Assembly: GCF_014268445.2 (NCBI RefSeq)
Contig: NZ_CP077089.1
Coordinates: 796,501-860,500, forward strand
Origin: Pseudomonas tensinigenes
GTDB taxonomy: Bacteria; Pseudomonadota; Gammaproteobacteria; Pseudomonadales; Pseudomonadaceae
Length of the DNA: 64,000 nt
Direction of reading: 5' to 3'
The notes under the pieces are model-generated. The model was given only the letters and a program-made list of their open reading frames with translations, was not told the origin of the DNA and did no database searches. The translations under genes were made by a program, and so were the position numbers. Positions 36,940 through 48,502 of this stretch are shown here, piece after piece; the stretch's first letter is position 1; every line of letters begins with the position of its first letter.

Positions 36940-37397
36940 CCCTGTACCTGGCCGATGAACAGGCCATGAGCGACTTTGGCGCACGGATCGCCCGCGTGAC
37001 CCAGGGCCATGGCCTGATTTTTCTCGAAGGCAATCTGGGCATGGGCAAAACCACCCTGTCGCGAGGCATCATTCGCGGGTTGGGCCATGTTGGTGCGGTA
37101 AAAAGTCCGACCTTTACTTTGGTCGAACCCTACGAGATCGGTGACATCCGCGCTTTCCACTTCGACCTGTATCGACTGGTCGATCCGGAAGAGCTGGAGT
37201 TTCTCGGCATCCGCGACTACTTCGAAGACGACGCGATGTGCCTGATCGAATGGCCCGATAAAGGTGCAGGCTTTTTGCCAAAGCCTGACCTGACCATTAC
37301 CATTAGTCCGCAAGACAGCGGGCGTTCGCTGAAAATTTTATCCCAGGGCTCGCGTGGCGAGGCCTGGTGTGCCGCTTTGGCATTGGAATCCAATTAA
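36927..37397 (+). CDS. tsaE: tRNA threonylcarbamoyladenosine biosynthesis ATPase TsaE
   Basis: A 156-aa ATPase of the t6A synthesis complex (with TsaB and TsaD). The Walker A motif is GNLGMGKTTLSRG, followed by KSPTFTLVEPYE and the Walker B-like HFDLYRLVDPEELEFLG. It starts with GTG at 36927, within nnr, with GGAGGAGC 9-16 bp upstream. The stop TAA is directly followed by the amiB ATG. Confidence 0.96.
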   Translation: MSEVTLYLADEQAMSDFGARIARVTQGHGLIFLEGNLGMGKTTLSRGIIRGLGHVGAVKSPTFTLVEPYEIGDIRAFHFDLYRLVDPEELEFLGIRDYFEDDAMCLIEWPDKGAGFLPKPDLTITISPQDSGRSLKILSQGSRGEAWCAALALESN

Positions 37398-38828
37398 ATG
37401 ATGGGGTTAGGTATGCGCTTTCGCGCGTTGGTGGCTGCCGCTGGACTGTTGTTGATGGCAGTAACCGTCAACGCTGTGGCCGATTCAAAGGTCAACAGCG
37501 TGCGCCTGTGGCGGGCGCCGGACAACACGCGACTGGTCTTCGACCTGAGCGGCCCGGTGCAGCACAGCGTCTTCACCCTGACCTCGCCGGACCGGCTGGT
37601 GATCGACATCAACGGCGCCACCCTCGGTGCGCCGCTGAATGTGCAGACCGCGAACACGCCAATCACCGCAATGCGTTCGGCCCAGCGTACGCCGACCGAT
37701 CTGCGCGTGGTCATCGATCTGAAGAAAGCCGTCACCCCGAAAAGCTTCTCTCTGGCGCCGAACGCGCAGTACGGCAACCGTCTGGTGGTCGATCTGTTCG
37801 ACAACCCGGCCGACGCCGCACCGCCGCCTGCGCCAACGCCGCAGGTGGCGACCGTGCCAGCGGTGCCGGTAACCCCGACCGAGCCGGCAATCAAGTTGCC
37901 GCCAGCCCCGGCCGGCAAGCGCGACATTATTGTCGTGATCGACGCCGGCCACGGTGGCGAAGACCCGGGTGCGTCCGGCTCGCGCGGCCAGCGTGAAAAA
38001 GACGTGGTACTGCAGATCGCCCGTGAACTGCAGCGTCAGGTCAACGGCATGAAGGGCTTCCGCGCTGAACTGACCCGTACCGGCGACTACTTCATCCCGT
38101 TGCGCGGACGTACTGAAATCGCCCGCAAGAAAGGCGCGGATTTATTCGTCTCTATTCACGCCGACGCCGCGCCATCCGCCGCAGCTTTCGGTGCCTCGGT
38201 GTTTGCCCTGTCTGATCGCGGTGCAACGTCGGAGACCGCCCGTTGGCTGGCCGACAGCGAAAACCGTTCCGACTTGATCGGTGGTGCCGGCAACGTCAGC
38301 CTCGACGACAAGGACCGCATGCTCGCGGGCGTGTTGCTCGACCTGTCGATGACGGCCTCGCTGACCTCCAGCCTTAACGTCGGGCAGAAAGTGCTGACCA
38401 ACATCGGCCGCGTCACGCCGCTGCACAAACAGCGCGTGGAACAGGCCGGGTTCATGGTGCTGAAATCGCCGGACATCCCGTCGATCCTGGTCGAAACCGG
38501 TTTCATCTCCAACGCCAATGAAGCGAACAAGCTCTCGGCATCGAGCCACCAGCAAGCGCTGGCACGTTCGATCAGCAGTGGCGTGCGTCAGTTCTTCCAG
38601 CAGAATCCGCCACCGGGCACGTACATCGCCTGGCTGCGTGATTCTGGCAAGATCGCCCAAGGTCCGCGCGACCACCGTGTTGGCCCGGGTGAAACGCTGG
38701 CAATGATCGGTGTGCGTTATCAGGTGTCGCCGGCCACATTGCGCAGCGCGAACAATCTGAAAAGTGATGAGCTGAAAGTCGGCCAGCACCTGACCATTCC
38801 TGGCACCGAACTGGCGTCCAAAGAATGA
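37398..38828 (+). CDS. amiB: N-acetylmuramoyl-L-alanine amidase AmiB
   Basis: A 476-aa periplasmic amidase that cleaves septal peptidoglycan during daughter-cell separation. Order: signal peptide ([20 protein letters not shown]), AMIN domain (about 33-135), Pro-rich linker, Amidase_3 domain (about 174-400) with zinc residues in [21 protein letters not shown] and the catalytic glutamate in [10 protein letters not shown], then a C-terminal LysM domain ([20 protein letters not shown]). ATG 37398 directly follows the tsaE stop; ATG 37413 ([11 protein letters not shown]) is a credible alternative start with TTAGG just upstream. It overlaps mutL by 4 bp. Confidence 0.95.
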   Translation: MMGLGMRFRALVAAAGLLLMAVTVNAVADSKVNSVRLWRAPDNTRLVFDLSGPVQHSVFTLTSPDRLVIDINGATLGAPLNVQTANTPITAMRSAQRTPTDLRVVIDLKKAVTPKSFSLAPNAQYGNRLVVDLFDNPADAAPPPAPTPQVATVPAVPVTPTEPAIKLPPAPAGKRDIIVVIDAGHGGEDPGASGSRGQREKDVVLQIARELQRQVNGMKGFRAELTRTGDYFIPLRGRTEIARKKGADLFVSIHADAAPSAAAFGASVFALSDRGATSETARWLADSENRSDLIGGAGNVSLDDKDRMLAGVLLDLSMTASLTSSLNVGQKVLTNIGRVTPLHKQRVEQAGFMVLKSPDIPSILVETGFISNANEANKLSASSHQQALARSISSGVRQFFQQNPPPGTYIAWLRDSGKIAQGPRDHRVGPGETLAMIGVRYQVSPATLRSANNLKSDELKVGQHLTIPGTELASKE

Positions 38829-40738
38829 ACGAAGTGCTGAACGCCGCTGCCCGCATCGAACTGCTCAGCCCAAGGCTGGCGAACCAGATTGCCGCCGGTG
38901 AGGTGGTTGAACGCCCGGCCTCGGTGATCAAGGAGTTGCTGGAAAACAGCCTCGACTCCGGTGCCAAACGCATTGACGTCGACGTCGAGCAGGGCGGCGT
39001 CAAGTTGCTGCGGGTGCGCGACGATGGCAGCGGCATCTCTGCCGATGACCTGCCGCTGGCCTTGGCCCGTCACGCCACCAGCAAGATCCGCAATCTGGAA
39101 GACCTCGAGCAGGTGATGAGCCTCGGTTTCCGTGGTGAAGCACTGGCGTCGATCAGCTCCGTGGCGCGCCTGACCCTGACCTCGCGCACGCGCGATGCGG
39201 ATCAAGCGTGGCAGGTGGAAACCGAAGGCCGCGACATGGCGCCCCGGGTTCAACCAGCGGCGCATCCGGTCGGCACCTCGGTGGAAGTTCGCGATCTGTT
39301 CTTCAACACCCCGGCGCGGCGCAAATTCCTCAAGACCGAAAAAACCGAATTCGATCACCTGCAAGAAGTGATCAAACGTCTGGCGCTGGCGCGTTTCGAC
39401 GTGGCATTCCATCTGCGCCACAACGGCAAGACCATCCTCAGCCTGCACGAGGCCCACGATGATGCGGCCCGCGCTCGGCGTGTGGCGGCGATTTGTGGCT
39501 CGGGTTTCCTCGAACAGGCGCTGCCGATCGAGATCGAGCGTAACGGCTTGCATCTGTGGGGGTGGGTCGGTTTGCCGACCTTCAACCGTAGTCAGGCGGA
39601 TTTGCAGTATTTCTTTGTGAATGGTCGGGCGGTGCGCGACAAACTGGTCGCCCACGCGGTGCGTCAGGCCTATCGCGACGTGCTGTTCAACGGCCGTCAC
39701 CCGACCTTCGCGCTGTTTTTCGAGGTTGATCCAGCGGCGGTCGACGTCAACGTCCACCCGACCAAGCACGAAGTGCGCTTCCGTGACGGGCGCATGGTGC
39801 ATGACTTCCTGTATGGCACGCTGCACCGTGCGTTGGGCGATGTGCGACCGGAAGATCAGCTGGCCGGTTCCGTGACCACAGCCGTCGTGCGGCCAACGGG
39901 CCTTGATGCCGGTGAGTTCGGCCCGCAGGGTGAAATGCGTCTGGCGGCCAACGCGCTGCTGGAGCAACCGCAGGCGCAACCGGCGTTCAATACCTCGTCC
40001 GGTGCCAGCGCCGGCGGTGCTTATCAGTATCAATACACGCCGCGTCCGCAATCGGCCGTGCCGCCGGCGGCTGAGGCGCAGGCCGCATATCGCGAGTTTT
40101 TCGCGCCGCTGCCTGAGGCCAATGCCAACGCATTGCCGGCCGGTCAGGAAGATATTCCGCCGCTTGGTTACGCGCTGGCACAGCTCAAGGGCATCTACAT
40201 ATTGTCCGAGAACGCTCAAGGACTGGTGTTGGTGGATATGCATGCCGCCCACGAACGGATCATGTACGAGCGTCTGAAAATCGCCATGGCCAGCGAAGGT
40301 CTCAGTGGCCAGCCATTGCTGGTGCCGGAATCCCTGGCAGTCAGTCAGCGCGAGGCCGACTGCGCTGAAGAGCACGCCGCATGGTTCCAGCGTCTGGGCT
40401 TCGAATTGCAGCGCCTGGGCCCGGAAACCCTGGCGATTCGTCAGATTCCGGCCTTGTTGAAGCAGGCCGAAGCCAACCGTCTGGTTGGCGACGTGCTGTC
40501 GGACCTGATGGAGTACGGCACCAGCGACCGGATTCAGGCGCACCTCAACGAATTGCTCGGCACCATGGCCTGTCACGGCGCGATTCGCGCCAACCGGCGC
40601 CTGGCCCTGCCGGAAATGAACGGCCTGCTGCGTGACATGGAAAACACCGAGCGCAGCGGTCAATGCAACCATGGCCGACCGACCTGGACCCAGTTGGGCC
40701 TGGACGATCTGGACAAACTGTTCCTGCGCGGTCGTTGA
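38825..40738 (+). CDS. mutL: DNA mismatch repair protein MutL
   Basis: A 637-aa GHKL ATPase linking MutS mismatch recognition to strand removal. ATPase motifs: [29 protein letters not shown] and [20 protein letters not shown]. The C-terminal dimerisation domain carries the endonuclease metal motif [12 protein letters not shown], which fits DQHA(X)2E(X)4E, so this should be an endonuclease-type MutL as in P. aeruginosa (no MutH dependence). The linker (about 340-440) is Gln/Ala/Pro-rich. The start overlaps amiB as ATGA; the stop TGA overlaps the miaA start. Confidence 0.98.
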   Translation: MNEVLNAAARIELLSPRLANQIAAGEVVERPASVIKELLENSLDSGAKRIDVDVEQGGVKLLRVRDDGSGISADDLPLALARHATSKIRNLEDLEQVMSLGFRGEALASISSVARLTLTSRTRDADQAWQVETEGRDMAPRVQPAAHPVGTSVEVRDLFFNTPARRKFLKTEKTEFDHLQEVIKRLALARFDVAFHLRHNGKTILSLHEAHDDAARARRVAAICGSGFLEQALPIEIERNGLHLWGWVGLPTFNRSQADLQYFFVNGRAVRDKLVAHAVRQAYRDVLFNGRHPTFALFFEVDPAAVDVNVHPTKHEVRFRDGRMVHDFLYGTLHRALGDVRPEDQLAGSVTTAVVRPTGLDAGEFGPQGEMRLAANALLEQPQAQPAFNTSSGASAGGAYQYQYTPRPQSAVPPAAEAQAAYREFFAPLPEANANALPAGQEDIPPLGYALAQLKGIYILSENAQGLVLVDMHAAHERIMYERLKIAMASEGLSGQPLLVPESLAVSQREADCAEEHAAWFQRLGFELQRLGPETLAIRQIPALLKQAEANRLVGDVLSDLMEYGTSDRIQAHLNELLGTMACHGAIRANRRLALPEMNGLLRDMENTERSGQCNHGRPTWTQLGLDDLDKLFLRGR

Positions 40739-41709
40739 TGAGCCAGCTTCCTCCAGCGATTTTCCTGATGGGCCCGACCGCTGCGGGCAAGACCGATCTG
40801 GCCATCGAGCTGACCAAGGTGCTGCCGTGCGAGTTGATCAGTGTCGATTCGGCGCTGGTCTATCGCGGCATGGACATTGGCACGGCCAAGCCTTCGAAAG
40901 AACTGCTGGCCGAATATCCGCACCGCTTGATCGATATTCTCGACCCGGCCGAGGCTTATTCGGCTGCGGATTTCCGTCGCGATGCCCTGCAAGCCATGGC
41001 CGAGATCACCGCGCGCGGAAAAATTCCGCTGCTGGTCGGCGGCACGATGCTCTATTACAAGGCTTTGGTCGAAGGCCTGGCAGACATGCCGGCCGCCGAT
41101 CCCGAGGTCCGTGCGCAGATCGAAGAAGAGGCTGCACGCCTTGGCTGGCAAGCCTTGCACGATCAATTGGCGATCATTGACCCGGTGTCAGCGGCGCGGA
41201 TTCACCCGAACGATCCGCAGCGCCTGAGTCGCGCGCTGGAAGTTTATCGAGTCAGCGGTCAGAGCATGACAGAGCTGCGCCAGCAACAATCTGCGCAAAG
41301 TACTGAAGCAGCCGCTTCGGGACTGCAACAATTGCCCTATACTGTCGCGAACTTGGCCATTGCCCCGGCGAATCGTCAGGTACTGCACGAGCGCATTAAA
41401 CAAAGATTCACAAATATGTTGGAACAGGGGTTCATCGACGAGGTCGTAGCCCTGCGTAAAAGAAGTGACCTGCATTCAGGGTTGCCGTCTATACGTGCGG
41501 TAGGCTACCGCCAAGTCTGGGACTACCTGGATGGCAAGCTGACGTTAGCCGAAATGCAGGAGCGCGGCATCATCGCCACGCGCCAGTTGGCCAAACGCCA
41601 GTTCACCTGGCTGCGCAGCTGGGAAGATCTACACTGGCTGGACAGTCTTGATTGCGACAATCTGCCACGCGCCTTGAAATACCTTGGGACCATCTCCATA
41701 TTGAGCTGA
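40738..41709 (+). CDS. miaA: tRNA dimethylallyltransferase MiaA
   Basis: A 323-aa enzyme adding a dimethylallyl group to A37 of tRNAs reading UNN codons. The P-loop is GPTAAGKT (12-19), followed by [36 protein letters not shown] and the C-terminal [14 protein letters not shown]. It starts at ATG 40738, overlapping the mutL stop (TGATG). It is 95 bp upstream of hfq; in gamma-proteobacteria hfq promoters lie within miaA. Confidence 0.97.
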   Translation: MSQLPPAIFLMGPTAAGKTDLAIELTKVLPCELISVDSALVYRGMDIGTAKPSKELLAEYPHRLIDILDPAEAYSAADFRRDALQAMAEITARGKIPLLVGGTMLYYKALVEGLADMPAADPEVRAQIEEEAARLGWQALHDQLAIIDPVSAARIHPNDPQRLSRALEVYRVSGQSMTELRQQQSAQSTEAAASGLQQLPYTVANLAIAPANRQVLHERIKQRFTNMLEQGFIDEVVALRKRSDLHSGLPSIRAVGYRQVWDYLDGKLTLAEMQERGIIATRQLAKRQFTWLRSWEDLHWLDSLDCDNLPRALKYLGTISILS

Positions 41710-41804
41710 GTCCTTGCAATTGCCGTCTATCCTTGGGGGTGTGGCGGCCAAAGCCATCTGAATTACCTATTTTTTATTATTGAATCCTTAAAGGAGTGCG
41801 GCAC

Positions 41805-42065
41805 ATGTCAAAAGGGCATTCGCTACAAGACCCTTACTTGAATACTTTACGTAAAGAGAAAGTTGGGGTTTCCATCTACCTGGTCAACGGTATCAAACTG
41901 CAAGGCACGATCGAGTCGTTCGACCAGTTCGTGATCCTGCTGAAAAACACCGTAAGCCAGATGGTTTACAAACACGCTATCTCGACAGTAGTGCCGGTTC
42001 GTCCAATTCGTCTGCCTAGCGCAACCGAATCCGAAGCAGGTGACGCTGAGCCAGGTAACGCCTGA
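41805..42065 (+). CDS. hfq: RNA chaperone Hfq
   Basis: An 86-aa Sm-like hexameric RNA chaperone for sRNA-mRNA pairing and, in pseudomonads, catabolite repression with Crc. Sm1 ([20 protein letters not shown]) and Sm2 ([11 protein letters not shown]) motifs are intact, as is the N-terminal [16 protein letters not shown]. The C-terminal tail is short, as is usual for Pseudomonas. A strong AAGGAG sits 8 bp before ATG 41805. hflX begins 12 bp after the stop. Confidence 0.98.
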   Translation: MSKGHSLQDPYLNTLRKEKVGVSIYLVNGIKLQGTIESFDQFVILLKNTVSQMVYKHAISTVVPVRPIRLPSATESEAGDAEPGNA

Positions 42066-42077
42066 TAGGAGTCTCCT

Positions 42078-43379
42078 TTGTTCTTTGAGCGCCACGGTGG
42101 TGGTGAACGAGTGATCCTCGTTCACTTGGATGGACAGGACCCTGAGGCGCGCGAAGATCCGCAGGAGTTTCAGGAATTGGCTAATTCGGCCGGCGCCGAG
42201 ACCGTTGCGTTTTTTAACGTGCCGCGTCATCGGCCAACCGCCAAATTTCTGATCGGCAGCGGCAAGGTCGAGGAGTTGCGCGACCTGGTCAAGGCTGAAG
42301 AAGCCGATCTGGTGATTTTCAATCACATCCTCACGCCCAGTCAGGAACGTAACCTCGAACGTGTTTTCGAGTGTCGCGTGATCGACCGTACCGGTCTGAT
42401 TCTCGATATTTTTGCCCAACGCGCGCGTACCCATGAAGGCAAGCTCCAGGTCGAACTGGCCCAGCTTGACCACATGAGCACCCGGCTGGTTCGCGGCTGG
42501 ACTCACCTTGAGCGTCAGGGTGGCGGTATCGGCATGCGCGGTCCGGGTGAAACCCAGCTGGAAACCGACCGCCGTCTGCTGCGGGTGCGCCTGCGTCAGA
42601 TCAAGGGCCGGCTGGAGAAGGTGCGCAGTCAGCGCGAGCAATCGCGACGCGGTCGTTCCCGCGCGGATATTCCTACCGTTTCTCTGGTGGGATACACCAA
42701 CGCCGGCAAATCCACTCTCTTCAACAACGTGACGAAATCCGACGTCTACGCGGCCGACCAATTGTTCGCCACGCTGGACCCGACCTTGCGCCGTCTGGAG
42801 CTTGACGACCTGGGGCCGATCGTTCTGGCTGACACGGTGGGTTTCATTCGTCACTTGCCGCACAAGCTGGTCGAGGCATTTCGGTCTACCCTCGAAGAGT
42901 CGAGCAATTCCGATCTGTTGTTGCACGTGATCGATGCGGCCGAACCGGATCGCATGTTGCAGATCGAGCAGGTGATGGTGGTACTGGGCGAGATTGGTGC
43001 CCAGGACTTGCCGATCCTCGAGGTCTATAACAAACTCGATTTGCTTGAAGGCGTTGAGCCACAAATCCAGCGCGACGAAAACGGCAAGCCCCAGCGGGTC
43101 TGGCTGTCGGCGCGAGATGGCAGTGGTCTGGAGTTGCTTGAACAAGCCATCGCCGAATTACTTGGCAGTGATTTGTTTGTCGGTACCCTGCGTTTGCCGC
43201 AACGATTCGCCCGACTGCGTGCGCAGTTTTTCGAGCTCGGCGCGGTACAGAAAGAAGAACACGACGAAGAAGGCATCAGTTTGCTGGCCGTTCGTTTGCC
43301 CCGGGTCGAGTTGAATCGACTGGTAAGCCGCGAAGGATTGCAGCCGATGGAGTTCATCGAGCAACACACTTTGCAATAA
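42078..43379 (+). CDS. hflX: ribosome-splitting GTPase HflX
   Basis: A 433-aa GTPase that binds the 50S subunit and can split stalled 70S ribosomes. N-terminal HflX domain followed by GMRGPGETQLETDRRLLR and the G domain (GYTNAGKSTLFN G1, DTVGFIRHLP G3, YNKLD G4). Translation starts with TTG at 42078, preceded by ATAGGAGTC. Between it and hflK is a 96-bp gap. Confidence 0.96.
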   Translation: MFFERHGGGERVILVHLDGQDPEAREDPQEFQELANSAGAETVAFFNVPRHRPTAKFLIGSGKVEELRDLVKAEEADLVIFNHILTPSQERNLERVFECRVIDRTGLILDIFAQRARTHEGKLQVELAQLDHMSTRLVRGWTHLERQGGGIGMRGPGETQLETDRRLLRVRLRQIKGRLEKVRSQREQSRRGRSRADIPTVSLVGYTNAGKSTLFNNVTKSDVYAADQLFATLDPTLRRLELDDLGPIVLADTVGFIRHLPHKLVEAFRSTLEESSNSDLLLHVIDAAEPDRMLQIEQVMVVLGEIGAQDLPILEVYNKLDLLEGVEPQIQRDENGKPQRVWLSARDGSGLELLEQAIAELLGSDLFVGTLRLPQRFARLRAQFFELGAVQKEEHDEEGISLLAVRLPRVELNRLVSREGLQPMEFIEQHTLQ

Positions 43380-43475
43380 AAGCCTGACAAAGCGGTTGTG
43401 CCGCAACGGCAGGCATTCTGTAGCATTGGTCGGCGCGCCGTGGGTGCGTCTTTGCTTTATCAGATGGAGAGCGCT

Positions 43476-44648
43476 ATGGCTTGGAATGAGCCGGGTGGCA
43501 ACTCGAATAATCAGGATCCTTGGGGTGGCAAACGCCGCAATAACGGCGACCGCAAGGGGCCACCGGATCTCGACGAGGCCTTCCGAAAGCTGCAGGAAAG
43601 CCTGAACGGGTTGTTCGGTGGTGGTAAGAAACGTGGTGATGATGGCGGTGGTTCGGGCAAGAGCAGTGGCGGCTTCGGCGGTTTGCTCGGCATCGGCCTC
43701 GTTGTGCTGGCGGCTGTCTGGCTGTACAGCGCGGTTTACGTAGTGGACGAGCAGGAGCAAGCCGTGGTGCTGCGCTTCGGCAAGTACTACGAGACTGTCG
43801 GCCCGGGCCTGAACATCTACTTCCCGCCGATCGACAAAAAGTACATGGAAAACGTCACGCGTGAGCGTGCCTACACCAAGCAGGGCCAGATGCTGACCGA
43901 AGACGAGAACATCGTCGAAGTGCCGCTGACCGTGCAGTACAAGATCAGCAACCTGCAGGACTTCGTGCTGAACGTCGATCAGCCGGAAATCAGCCTGCAA
44001 CATGCGACCGACAGCGCCCTGCGCCACGTGGTGGGTTCCACCGCCATGGACCAGGTGCTGACCGAAGGTCGTGAATTGATGGCCAGCGAAATCAAGGAGC
44101 GTCTGCAACGTTTCCTCGATACCTATCGCACCGGTATCACCGTTACTCAGGTCAACGTGCAGAGCGCAGCGGCACCGCGTGAAGTGCAGGAAGCCTTTGA
44201 CGACGTGATTCGCGCCCGTGAAGACGAGCAGCGTTCGCGCAACCAGGCTGAAACCTACGCCAACGGCGTCGTGCCGGAAGCCCGTGGTCAGGCCCAGCGC
44301 ATCCTTGAAGATGCCAACGGTTACCGTGACGAAACGGTCTCGCGCGCCAAGGGTGAGGCTGATCGCTTTACCAAGCTGGTCGCCGAGTATCGCAAGGCAC
44401 CTGAAGTCACCCGCCAGCGTCTGTACCTGGACACCATGCAGGAAGTCTTCAGCAACACCAGCAAGGTACTCGTGACCGGTAACAAAAACGGCCAGAGCAA
44501 CCTGCTTTACCTGCCGTTGGACAAGATGATTCAGAACAGTTCGGGCAGCAATGCACCGGTCACCGGTTCGGCTGCCGCCAGCAACAATACGGACGTCACG
44601 CCGCATGTCACTGACCTGCCGCAGTCGCGTACAAGGGAGACCCGCTGA
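43476..44648 (+). CDS. hflK: FtsH protease activity modulator HflK
   Basis: A 390-aa SPFH-domain inner-membrane protein that forms with HflC a cage around FtsH. A Gly/Asn/Lys-rich cytoplasmic N terminus (AWNEPGGNSNNQDPWGGKRR) is followed by one TM (about 72-90) and the SPFH domain (VDEQEQAVVLRFGKYYETVG). Long coiled coil of EARGQAQRILEDANGYRDET type towards the C terminus. ATG 43476 is used because GGAGAGC lies 5 bp upstream. The stop overlaps the hflC start (TGATG). Confidence 0.95.
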   Translation: MAWNEPGGNSNNQDPWGGKRRNNGDRKGPPDLDEAFRKLQESLNGLFGGGKKRGDDGGGSGKSSGGFGGLLGIGLVVLAAVWLYSAVYVVDEQEQAVVLRFGKYYETVGPGLNIYFPPIDKKYMENVTRERAYTKQGQMLTEDENIVEVPLTVQYKISNLQDFVLNVDQPEISLQHATDSALRHVVGSTAMDQVLTEGRELMASEIKERLQRFLDTYRTGITVTQVNVQSAAAPREVQEAFDDVIRAREDEQRSRNQAETYANGVVPEARGQAQRILEDANGYRDETVSRAKGEADRFTKLVAEYRKAPEVTRQRLYLDTMQEVFSNTSKVLVTGNKNGQSNLLYLPLDKMIQNSSGSNAPVTGSAAASNNTDVTPHVTDLPQSRTRETR

Positions 44649-45517
44649 TGAGCAATAAATCGCTGATCGCCCTTATTGTTGGCGTCGTTGTGGTCCTGGT
44701 GGGCTGGAACTGCTTCTACATCGTCGCTCAGACCGAGCGTGCGGTGCTGCTGCAATTCGGTCGTGTGGTTCAGGCCGATGTTCAGCCAGGCCTGCATGTG
44801 AAAGTGCCTTACGTTAACCAGGTGCGTAAATTCGACGCACGTCTGATGACGCTGGATGCACCGACACAGCGTTTCCTGACCCTGGAAAAGAAAGCCGTGA
44901 TGGTCGACGCTTATGCCAAGTGGCGCGTGAAAGATGCCGAGCGCTTCTACACCGCGACTTCCGGTCTGAAGCAAATCGCTGACGAGCGTCTGTCCCGTCG
45001 TCTGGAATCCGGTCTGCGTGACCAGTTCGGTAAGCGCACCCTGCACGAAGTGGTGTCGGGTGAGCGTGATGCACTGATGGCTGACATCACCGCATCGCTG
45101 AACAAAATGGCGGAAAAAGAGCTGGGTATCGAAGTCGTCGATGTCCGGGTCAAGACCATCGATCTGCCGAAAGAAGTGAACCGCAGCGTGTTCGAACGTA
45201 TGAGCACCGAGCGTGAGCGTGAAGCTCGCGAGCACCGCGCCAAGGGTAACGAGCTGGCGGAAGGCATCCGTGCTGACGCCGATCGTCAACGCCGCGTGCT
45301 GCTGGCTGAAGCCTATCGTGAATCCGAAGAGGTTCGCGGTGACGGTGATGCCCAGGCCGCTGCGATCTACTCCAAGGCCTACGGTCAGGATCAGGAGTTC
45401 TATAGTTTCTACCGTAGCCTGCGCGCCTACCGTGAAAGCTTCGCGAACAAATCCGACGTATTGGTCCTCGACCCAAGCAGCGACTTTTTCCACTACCTGG
45501 AAAAAGCCAAGCCTTGA
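44648..45517 (+). CDS. hflC: FtsH protease activity modulator HflC
   Basis: A 289-aa partner of HflK. N-terminal TM (about 5-23), SPFH region (AQTERAVLLQFGRVVQADVQ) and coiled-coil segment (ERMSTEREREAREHRAKGNE). Length is typical. A GC-rich hairpin (45540-45566) and a rho-independent terminator (45602-45625) follow. Confidence 0.96.
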   Translation: MSNKSLIALIVGVVVVLVGWNCFYIVAQTERAVLLQFGRVVQADVQPGLHVKVPYVNQVRKFDARLMTLDAPTQRFLTLEKKAVMVDAYAKWRVKDAERFYTATSGLKQIADERLSRRLESGLRDQFGKRTLHEVVSGERDALMADITASLNKMAEKELGIEVVDVRVKTIDLPKEVNRSVFERMSTEREREAREHRAKGNELAEGIRADADRQRRVLLAEAYRESEEVRGDGDAQAAAIYSKAYGQDQEFYSFYRSLRAYRESFANKSDVLVLDPSSDFFHYLEKAKP

Positions 45518-45830
45518 TACGCCGTTGACCTGAATCATTCCGCCCGGCGGCTAAAACCTCGGGCGGGGTGATCCTTTGGGAAAACGTGTGTATGATGCGG
45601 CAGCCGGGAAATTCCCGGCTTTTTTGCGTCTGCACGTTTGATTGCTGTTTTTTGTTGCAGGCATCGGGTTGAATGGCCCGAGAGTATTTCGAGGAAAGTG
45701 ATGGGCGAAGCCGCTAACAGGCCTTTCGCCGCGTCGTTCATGCGCGTGCGTTTTGAACGGTTCAGTCATTTTCTGCTTCACTCAAGGCTCGCCCGCAGGC
45801 TGGCCGCCCGGATCAAAGGGGAATGGCGTA
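45518..45830 (+). other. 313-bp hflC-hisZ intergenic region; no DUF2065 gene
   Basis: In P. aeruginosa a small DUF2065 gene lies here; none of the forward frames in this gap encodes one. The region holds a hairpin CCGCCCG/CGGGCGG (45540-45566), a terminator (45602-45625) and then a putative leader for hisZ. A 67-codon open frame starts at ATG 45701 behind GAGGAAAG and runs to 45904, overlapping hisZ; its Arg-rich product ([20 protein letters not shown]) matches nothing I recognise, so I do not call it as a gene. Confidence 0.6.
45602..45625 (+). terminator. rho-independent terminator downstream of hflC
   Basis: Stem AGCCGGGA / TCCCGGCT (45602-45609, 45613-45620) followed by TTTTTTGCG. Confidence 0.88.
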
Positions 45831-47018
45831 ATGGCAACGGTAGACCGCTGGCTGCTGCCAGATGGCATCGAAGAAGTACTGCCACCGGAAGCGGCGCGCA
45901 TTGAAGTCGCGCGTCGTCAGGTGTTGGATCTGTTCCAGAGCTGGGGTTACGAGTTTGTCGTGACTCCCCATATCGAGTACCTGGAATCCCTGCTGACCGG
46001 CGCGGGCCAGGACCTGGATCTGCGTACCTTCAAGGTCATCGACCCGCAGTCGGGCCGGCAGATGGGTTTCCGTGCCGACATCACGCCGCAAGTGGCGCGC
46101 ATCGATGCGCACACCCTGCGTCGCGAAGGCCCGAGCCGTCTGTGCTATGCCGGCAGCGTGCTGCACGCTCAGCCGCGTGCACTGTCGTCCTCGCGCAGCC
46201 CGATTCAGTTGGGCGCCGAGTTGTACGGCGATGCCAGCCCGAGCAGCGACGTTGAAGTGATCAGCCTGATGCTGGCCATGTTGCAACTGGCCGATGTGCC
46301 GGACGTGCACATGGACCTCGGTCATGTCGGCATCTACCGTGGTCTGGCACGTGCCGCCGGTCTGTCCGGTGAAGTCGAGCAGCAGTTGTTCGATGCATTG
46401 CAACGCAAGGCCATCGACGAGGTCATTACCTTGACCGAAGGCTTGCCGGCCGACTTGTCCGGCATGCTGCGCGCGCTGGTCGACCTGTGTGGCGGCCGTG
46501 AAGTATTGAGCGCTGCCCGCGAGCGTCTGGCCAATGCGCCGGCGCCGGTTCTGGCGGCACTGGAAGACTTGCTGGCGATCGCCGAGCGTCTGTCGGCGCG
46601 CTTCCCGGAGCTGCCGTTGTACTTCGATCTGGGCGAGCTGCGTGGCTACCACTACCACACCGGTGTGGTGTTTGCGGTGTTCGTACCGGGCGTTGGCCAG
46701 TCCATCGCTCAGGGCGGTCGTTACGACGACATCGGTGCCGACTTCGGTCGCGCCCGTCCAGCGACCGGCTTTTCCACCGATTTGAAAACCCTGGTGACCC
46801 TGGGGCGTGCTGAGATCGAGCTACCGTCTGGCGGTATCTGGATGCCTGACAGTACGGATGCGGCACTCTGGCAGCAGGTTTGCCAGTTGCGCAGTGAGGG
46901 TCAGCGTGTCGTTCAGGCTTTGCCTGGGCAACCTTTGGCCGCCGCCCGTGATGCGGACTGCGACCGGCAATTGATTCAGCAGAACGGGCTTTGGCAAGTA
47001 TCGCCACTGGCTTCTTGA
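45831..47018 (+). CDS. hisZ: ATP phosphoribosyltransferase regulatory subunit HisZ
   Basis: A 395-aa histidyl-tRNA-synthetase-like protein that lacks aminoacylation and forms the regulatory subunit with the short-form HisG in the first step of histidine synthesis. Class II-type blocks are visible ([41 protein letters not shown] [31 protein letters not shown]). ATG 45831 has AAGGGGAA upstream. purA follows after 54 bp, the usual pseudomonad arrangement. Confidence 0.95.
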   Translation: MATVDRWLLPDGIEEVLPPEAARIEVARRQVLDLFQSWGYEFVVTPHIEYLESLLTGAGQDLDLRTFKVIDPQSGRQMGFRADITPQVARIDAHTLRREGPSRLCYAGSVLHAQPRALSSSRSPIQLGAELYGDASPSSDVEVISLMLAMLQLADVPDVHMDLGHVGIYRGLARAAGLSGEVEQQLFDALQRKAIDEVITLTEGLPADLSGMLRALVDLCGGREVLSAARERLANAPAPVLAALEDLLAIAERLSARFPELPLYFDLGELRGYHYHTGVVFAVFVPGVGQSIAQGGRYDDIGADFGRARPATGFSTDLKTLVTLGRAEIELPSGGIWMPDSTDAALWQQVCQLRSEGQRVVQALPGQPLAAARDADCDRQLIQQNGLWQVSPLAS

Positions 47019-48362
<1,344 letters not shown>

Positions 48363-48383
48363 TAAGTCGTTGATGTAAAAACA

Positions 48384-48410
48384 CAAAGGCCCCTTCATCG
48401 GGGCCTTTGT
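48384..48410 (+). terminator. rho-independent terminator after purA
   Basis: Stem AAAGGCCCC / GGGGCCTTT (48385-48393, 48400-48408) around TTCATC, followed by GTCGTTT. Confidence 0.85.
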
Positions 48411-48502
48411 CGTTTATGCCTGTTGGACGGCATGACCTTTGCTGTGAATCTGTCTACAAGAGTGCCATCAAATTAATGGCGTCAGAAGTAGAGGTATTCA
48501 CA

